The notes under the pieces were generated by a model. That model made no database searches, was not told the origin of the DNA, and was given only the letters and a program-made list of their open reading frames with translations. Shown here piece by piece: positions 42,288 through 44,853 of a stretch of 44,853 bases of DNA. This stretch comes from Desulfobulbaceae bacterium (lineage in GTDB: Bacteria > Desulfobacterota > Desulfobulbia > Desulfobulbales > Desulfocapsaceae): the NCBI GenBank assembly GCA_004796425.1, contig QZLB01000302.1:1-44853 (forward strand), in the 5' to 3' direction. Every line of letters starts with the position of its first letter. The first letter of the stretch is position 1. A program made the position numbers and the translations under genes.

Positions 42288-43520
42288 TTAAGGATGAGCG
42301 CCACTATGGGAACCCTGAGTTAGTGATTCCTCGAGTGGGTAAGCAATCGTCTGGTAGACGGGTTTGCCATCTACGAAAGTAGCGAGGATGCGGGGTACCT
42401 GCTGATTTCTGTCTACCAGAATCAGATCAGCGGCTTTGCCTTGTTCAATTGAACCCGTCAAATCACCAATTCCAACGCTCTGGGCAGGATTGAGGCTGAA
42501 AAACCTGCTGATCTCGGAGAGGGATTTTTGGGTAAGTGAAGCTGCTTTGAAAAGTGCAGGGAGCAGGCAGCGGGGTGAGTAATCAAGACAGAGTATGTCG
42601 ACTCTATTGGTAAGGAGCATGTCCGAAACCAAGAGGTTACCGGCATGTGACATACCACGAATGAGATTTGGGGTGCCGAAAACGGTCTGCATACCATGCT
42701 GGCGGGCATAATCAACCGCTTCAATCGAGACGGGAAACTCTGCGATAGTGATTCCTGAGCGGCGCGCCCATTCCAGCTTTTCCGCGGTACGGTCATCATG
42801 AGAAACTACCGAAATCTTCTGGTCGAGTGCTGATTTTATCAGGCTTTGCAGCGACTCTTCATCTACCTTTTTGCGCATTTCGAGCAGGTCATGATATTTT
42901 TCATCGGCCTCTTGTACCGTTTGGCCTGATCGTTTGAAATACGCGCGATACGATTCGATATCTTTGAACACTCCAAAACCAGGTGTGTGATCCATAATCG
43001 ATAGCAGGTCAATCTCCTGGTTCCGAATTAAGTCTTCGATAACTTTTAGGGATTCAGTATCGGTGATCTCATATCGCAGGTGGATATGCGTTTTGAGCAG
43101 CGCTTGTTTTGAAAATGATCTTACCGCTGCAATTATTTCTGAGGCAATCCCTCGTCTGCGCAACGGTTTGGACCGTTCACCAAGATCAGCAAGCCCAATG
43201 CAATGAAATACTGCGGTAATTCCATGTAAGGCTAACTCCGCATCATAAGTCGGTAATATTGTCTGGGGGGAAAATGGTGTCGAGGGTCGCGGTGAAATTG
43301 CCGCCTCGAGTGAGTCGGCATGAATATCTACAAACCCGGGAAGCAGAAGGTTTCCGTGGCCATCAATAGTATGGTGGTCATCCCATTTGGTATTGGCTGG
43401 TGAAATATCGGTAATAAGTCCCAGTTCTACCCGGAGAGAGCTGCGCTCCCTGATACCATCTGGTGTAACAATATCAACGTTAGTGATGGTAAGGGTATCA
43501 CTACTGATTGCTTTATTCAT
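42288..43520 (-). CDS. phnM: PhnM-like alpha-D-ribose 1-methylphosphonate 5-triphosphate diphosphatase
   Basis: A 410-residue amidohydrolase-superfamily enzyme. The PhnM signature LLPGFVDIHADSLEAAISPRP is present, with later VVSHDDRTAEK, GTPNLIRGMSHAGN and SLNPAQSVGIGDLTG. In the C-P lyase pathway PhnM releases pyrophosphate from the ribosyl-phosphonate triphosphate. No other phn gene is visible in the window, so it is an orphan here and may serve a distant C-P lyase or another substrate. It is convergent with the cyclase gene. Confidence 0.88.
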   Translation of the reverse strand: MNKAISSDTLTITNVDIVTPDGIRERSSLRVELGLITDISPANTKWDDHHTIDGHGNLLLPGFVDIHADSLEAAISPRPSTPFSPQTILPTYDAELALHGITAVFHCIGLADLGERSKPLRRRGIASEIIAAVRSFSKQALLKTHIHLRYEITDTESLKVIEDLIRNQEIDLLSIMDHTPGFGVFKDIESYRAYFKRSGQTVQEADEKYHDLLEMRKKVDEESLQSLIKSALDQKISVVSHDDRTAEKLEWARRSGITIAEFPVSIEAVDYARQHGMQTVFGTPNLIRGMSHAGNLLVSDMLLTNRVDILCLDYSPRCLLPALFKAASLTQKSLSEISRFFSLNPAQSVGIGDLTGSIEQGKAADLILVDRNQQVPRILATFVDGKPVYQTIAYPLEESLTQGSHSGAHP

Positions 43521-43740
43521 AATTGACTCGCGCTGATCCTGTGCTGTTTTGCATGTTTTAATCAGATGTCGTCTGTTCTTTATGCAGGGATAGTGGGCGA
43601 TATGAGAAATGCATGAGTAAACCGTTCAACTATTCGGAGCGAGTCTAAAAGGGATAATTTCGGATCTGATCAAATTATGATTATGTGATCATTAATCTGA
43701 TTGGTGCTCAGCAGCTCTGGGAAGTATGAATGGGGGGAGC

Positions 43741-43768
43741 ACCCTCCAGCAGAATACATTGGGAGGGT
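43741..43768 (-). terminator. Hairpin at the end of the asparagine synthetase gene
   Basis: ACCCTCC (43741-43747) pairs perfectly with GGAGGGT (43762-43768), directly after the stop codon. No T tract follows on the minus strand, so termination is only likely. Confidence 0.45.
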
Positions 43769-44853
43769 CAGGCGGGTGGCGATGAGGTGATAGTTTTTAA
43801 ATTTCCGTCAATGAAGAGTTCCAGCCACAGCTCAACGGCAACCAGGTGCCAGACGTGGCTGTAAGAACGCTTGCCTGCTTCAAATTCGTCGAGGTAGGTT
43901 CTAACTCGCGTACCATCGAAAAGGTCTCTTTGGGCAAGGGTGTCAATCTTTTGGTGAAGGATCTCTTTCAGGGGGCCCCTCATCCACGTGCCATAGGGGA
44001 GACGAAAACCTTTCTTGGGCATCTCAAGTGATGATCGATCTATCAGATCGGCAGCCACCTTTCTGAGAATGTATTTTCTGATTTTTTCATTTACCTTGTA
44101 TCTGCTGGGGATCAGTGAGGCGGCTTCGATTAATTCATGATCAAGAAAAGGAAAGCGTCCTTCGATGGAAAAGTGCATGGTGAACTGGTCAACCCGGTAG
44201 GTGTGGTGGTTGCCGAGTACATTCATGAAATCCATGTAGCTGAATGCTTCCAATTCATCAGAAAATTCAATATGTTTGCCGACATAAAGTTGGTGGAGAC
44301 GTTCAATCGAGTTGAACTCTTTGACCAGGGGGCTGCTGAATAGTCGTTGTTTACTCTGCTCAGTCTGTTCAGATCTCAAAACAGTATGAAGTCTGTCAAT
44401 TGTCGGAGTTGTGGCAATTCGATATAATTTTTCCCAGCGCTGGTTGATCGGTTGGAGAATACGCAGGATTGGGGCGATCCGGCGGAATAATCTCCAACGG
44501 CTCCTTTTTACGCTTCGGTAATGATTGTAACCGTAAAAAACCTCATCCCCACCCAATCCGTTTAAAACGACCTTCGTATTATTCTCTGAGACGACTCTTG
44601 ATATCAGGTAGTTTGGGTCCAGAAAACTACATGGCTCTTCAAAGCAAAGGATCATATCCTCGAGGTTCTCTAAAATTGAATCTGCCTGAACCAGGTGAAC
44701 AATGTGCTCCATGTCGTACATCCGGACAGTTTTCTTGGCCTGACTAAGCTCGTCATATTCTTCAGGCTCGTCTTGGTAGGCAAGGGTGAAGGCTTTGATA
44801 CCGGGATGGTTTTGCGCAGCAATCGCCGAAACCGTGGTTGAATCGATGCCACC
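43768..44853 (-). CDS. asnB: Asparagine synthetase (glutamine-hydrolysing), C-terminal part, runs off the window
   Basis: 361 residues are visible; the 5' end lies beyond 44853. The ATP-pyrophosphatase loop appears at the very start as GGIDSTTVSAIAA. Further on are VLNGLGGDEVFYGYNHYR and the YRVDQFTMHFSIEGRFPFLD segment, which are typical of the AsnB synthetase domain. The ORF continues without a stop through the window edge, so an internal ATG at 44721 is not the start. The N-terminal glutaminase domain would be outside. Relatives that modify surface glycans or peptides share this fold, so the exact product is not certain. Confidence 0.88.
   Translation of the reverse strand, partial: GGIDSTTVSAIAAQNHPGIKAFTLAYQDEPEEYDELSQAKKTVRMYDMEHIVHLVQADSILENLEDMILCFEEPCSFLDPNYLISRVVSENNTKVVLNGLGGDEVFYGYNHYRSVKRSRWRLFRRIAPILRILQPINQRWEKLYRIATTPTIDRLHTVLRSEQTEQSKQRLFSSPLVKEFNSIERLHQLYVGKHIEFSDELEAFSYMDFMNVLGNHHTYRVDQFTMHFSIEGRFPFLDHELIEAASLIPSRYKVNEKIRKYILRKVAADLIDRSSLEMPKKGFRLPYGTWMRGPLKEILHQKIDTLAQRDLFDGTRVRTYLDEFEAGKRSYSHVWHLVAVELWLELFIDGNLKTITSSPPA

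Noticed and set aside
44469-44747. Plus-strand frame opposite asnB
   Set aside because: Shadow of the conserved asparagine synthetase coding sequence.

Overview
The window is about 44.9 kb of bacterial chromosome. It looks like a strictly anaerobic, sulfate-reducing-type member of the Desulfobacterota (Desulfobulbales-like). That placement is inferred from gene content: an orange-protein (ORP) locus with a sigma-54 activator, many [4Fe-4S] and radical-SAM proteins, an apparent selenoprotein, and an SH3 / M48 / CHASE2-cyclase trio. I could not test it with a phylogeny. Coding density is high. I see no CRISPR array, tRNA, rRNA, insertion sequence or prophage.

Layout. 1-4.8 kb: redox and housekeeping genes on +, namely a membrane methyltransferase-like protein, an EFR1 ferredoxin, a GNAT acetyltransferase, a spore-photolyase-like radical SAM protein, a small membrane protein, a HAD phosphatase and an iron-sulfur flavoprotein. 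5-9.3 kb: an orphan periplasmic binding protein, a peroxiredoxin-like selenoprotein whose UGA codon breaks its ORF, a PPOX flavoprotein and a PEP-synthase-like phosphotransferase. 9.4-13.2 kb: YgiQ (-), endonuclease III, an orphan NarL-type regulator and HU. 13.2-22 kb: the conserved translation/membrane-insertion block. lgt, mnmG and a methyltransferase lie on -, divergent from rpmH-rnpA-yidD-yidC-jag-mnmE on +. 22-24.9 kb: pirin and a secreted amidohydrolase.

25-30.6 kb (- strand): an ORP-type cluster. A PAS/AAA+/Fis sigma-54 activator is followed by an intergenic region with a well-formed -24/-12 promoter. The likely operon then reads NifX-like ORP protein, small basic protein, degenerate receiver protein, two MinD/Mrp-like ATPases with ferredoxin inserts, two more NifX-like proteins and a NifU-like scaffold. 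In Desulfovibrio the related orp genes are controlled by sigma-54 and a cognate activator, and the ORP protein carries a Mo-Cu cluster.

30.6-38.3 kb: an M24 peptidase (-), an SLC13/RCK permease, an ArsR - ArsP-like permease - CxxC thioredoxin cassette with a self-evident operator, then moaA and moeA for molybdenum cofactor. 38.7-42.2 kb: SH3 protein, Tat-exported M48 protease and CHASE2 adenylate/guanylate cyclase, tightly coupled. 42.3-44.9 kb (-): an orphan phnM and the 3' part of an asparagine synthetase running off the window.

The strongest observations are the UGA-recoded UxxC peroxiredoxin with a matching bacterial SECIS hairpin, and the ORP operon with its sigma-54 promoter, palindromes and pseudo-receiver protein.
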